From Planctomycetota bacterium (GTDB lineage: Bacteria; Planctomycetota; Phycisphaerae; Phycisphaerales; SM1A02), in contig RFQW01000110.1 of the NCBI GenBank assembly GCA_009924765.1, forward strand, positions 1-6,129: 6,129 nucleotides of DNA, written 5' to 3'. Positions 5,890-6,129 of this stretch are shown piece by piece. The notes under the pieces were generated by a model that saw only the letters and a list, made by a program, of their open reading frames with translations, did no database searches and was not told the origin of the DNA. Numbering within the stretch: the stretch's first letter is position 1; each line of letters starts with the position of its first letter. The position numbers were made by a program, and so were the translations under genes.

Positions 5890-6129
5890 ACCTGCGGCGT
5901 CGAAGAAGGCAGGCTGGCGCGATCGCCTGCGTCACGCCTTTGCCGTGGAACCCGATGGCCCCGTGGAGCCCGATGCGCACGAGCGTGAACTGATCGATGG
6001 CGTGCTGCGACGCATCGTGGCGCGCGAGATGGCGGGACCCGCGTCACTGTTCCTTGAAAGTTGGCGCCCGCTTGGCGCGGTGACGGGGCAGGGCATGCAT
6101 GCGCTCACGCCGTTCGTTGGTGTGCTGAT
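5882..6129 (+). CDS. Unrecognised conserved-looking protein, partial
   Basis: The ATG at 5882 opens a frame that continues to the right edge, with 82 complete codons. The start overlaps the preceding gene by 8 nt (ATGGCTGA), which together with the uninterrupted frame supports a real, translationally coupled gene. The first 20 residues are basic (KK at 8-9, RDRLRH at 13-18) and then an acidic, Pro-containing segment (22-38) follows. A stretch at 37-60 looks like an amphipathic helix (ELIDGVLRRIVAREM) leading to PASLFLES and RPLGAV (62-67). The LFLES-x-RPL pattern recalls short uncharacterised planctomycete proteins, but I cannot name the family. No signal peptide or clear membrane segment is visible in the part present. 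Confidence 0.7.
   Translation, partial: MAEPAASKKAGWRDRLRHAFAVEPDGPVEPDAHERELIDGVLRRIVAREMAGPASLFLESWRPLGAVTGQGMHALTPFVGVL

Overview
The window looks like chromosomal DNA from a planctomycete, most likely of the Phycisphaerae type. This is inferred from a GC-rich composition, a prepilin whose N-terminal half has a planctomycete style (GFTLVE cleavage site, then an SNLRQ-type stretch), a secreted protein ending in two dockerin-like calcium loops, a PVC-style azurin-like copper domain, and few clear Shine-Dalgarno sequences. No rRNA, tRNA, CRISPR array, insertion sequence or phage gene was seen. The taxonomy is a pattern-based inference, not a database result.

Layout. Positions 1-2225 (minus strand) hold a two-gene unit. 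First comes a 581-residue secreted protein built from two tandem lamin-tail-like repeats plus a dockerin-like C-terminus. Its stop codon overlaps by one base the start of a type II/IV prepilin-like protein, which runs off the left edge. A 197-bp divergent spacer (2226-2422) holds a perfect 16-bp palindrome close to the next gene. Positions 2423-3247 (plus) encode an exported cupredoxin with an azurin-type copper site. It converges, across only 10 bp, on a minus-strand pair: kynureninase (4020-5327), then 3 nt later a WaaE/KdtX-like family 2 glycosyltransferase (3258-4016). A 61-bp divergent spacer separates kynU from a plus-strand pair: a two-helix membrane protein with a PH-like tail (5389-5889), and, overlapping it by 8 nt, an unrecognised protein cut by the right edge (5882 onward).

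How the genes relate. The four gene groups do not form one recognisable pathway. The left pair plausibly concerns the cell surface or secretion. The cupredoxin is a periplasmic electron carrier or copper protein. Kynureninase serves tryptophan breakdown or de novo NAD synthesis. The glycosyltransferase acts on surface glycoconjugates and is linked to kynU only by spacing. I did not find convincing evidence of a novel defence or mobile system. The most distinctive points are the TGATG-coupled repeat-protein/prepilin pair, the palindrome before the cupredoxin gene, and the cupredoxin's N-terminal extension with a His cluster and a CxxC.
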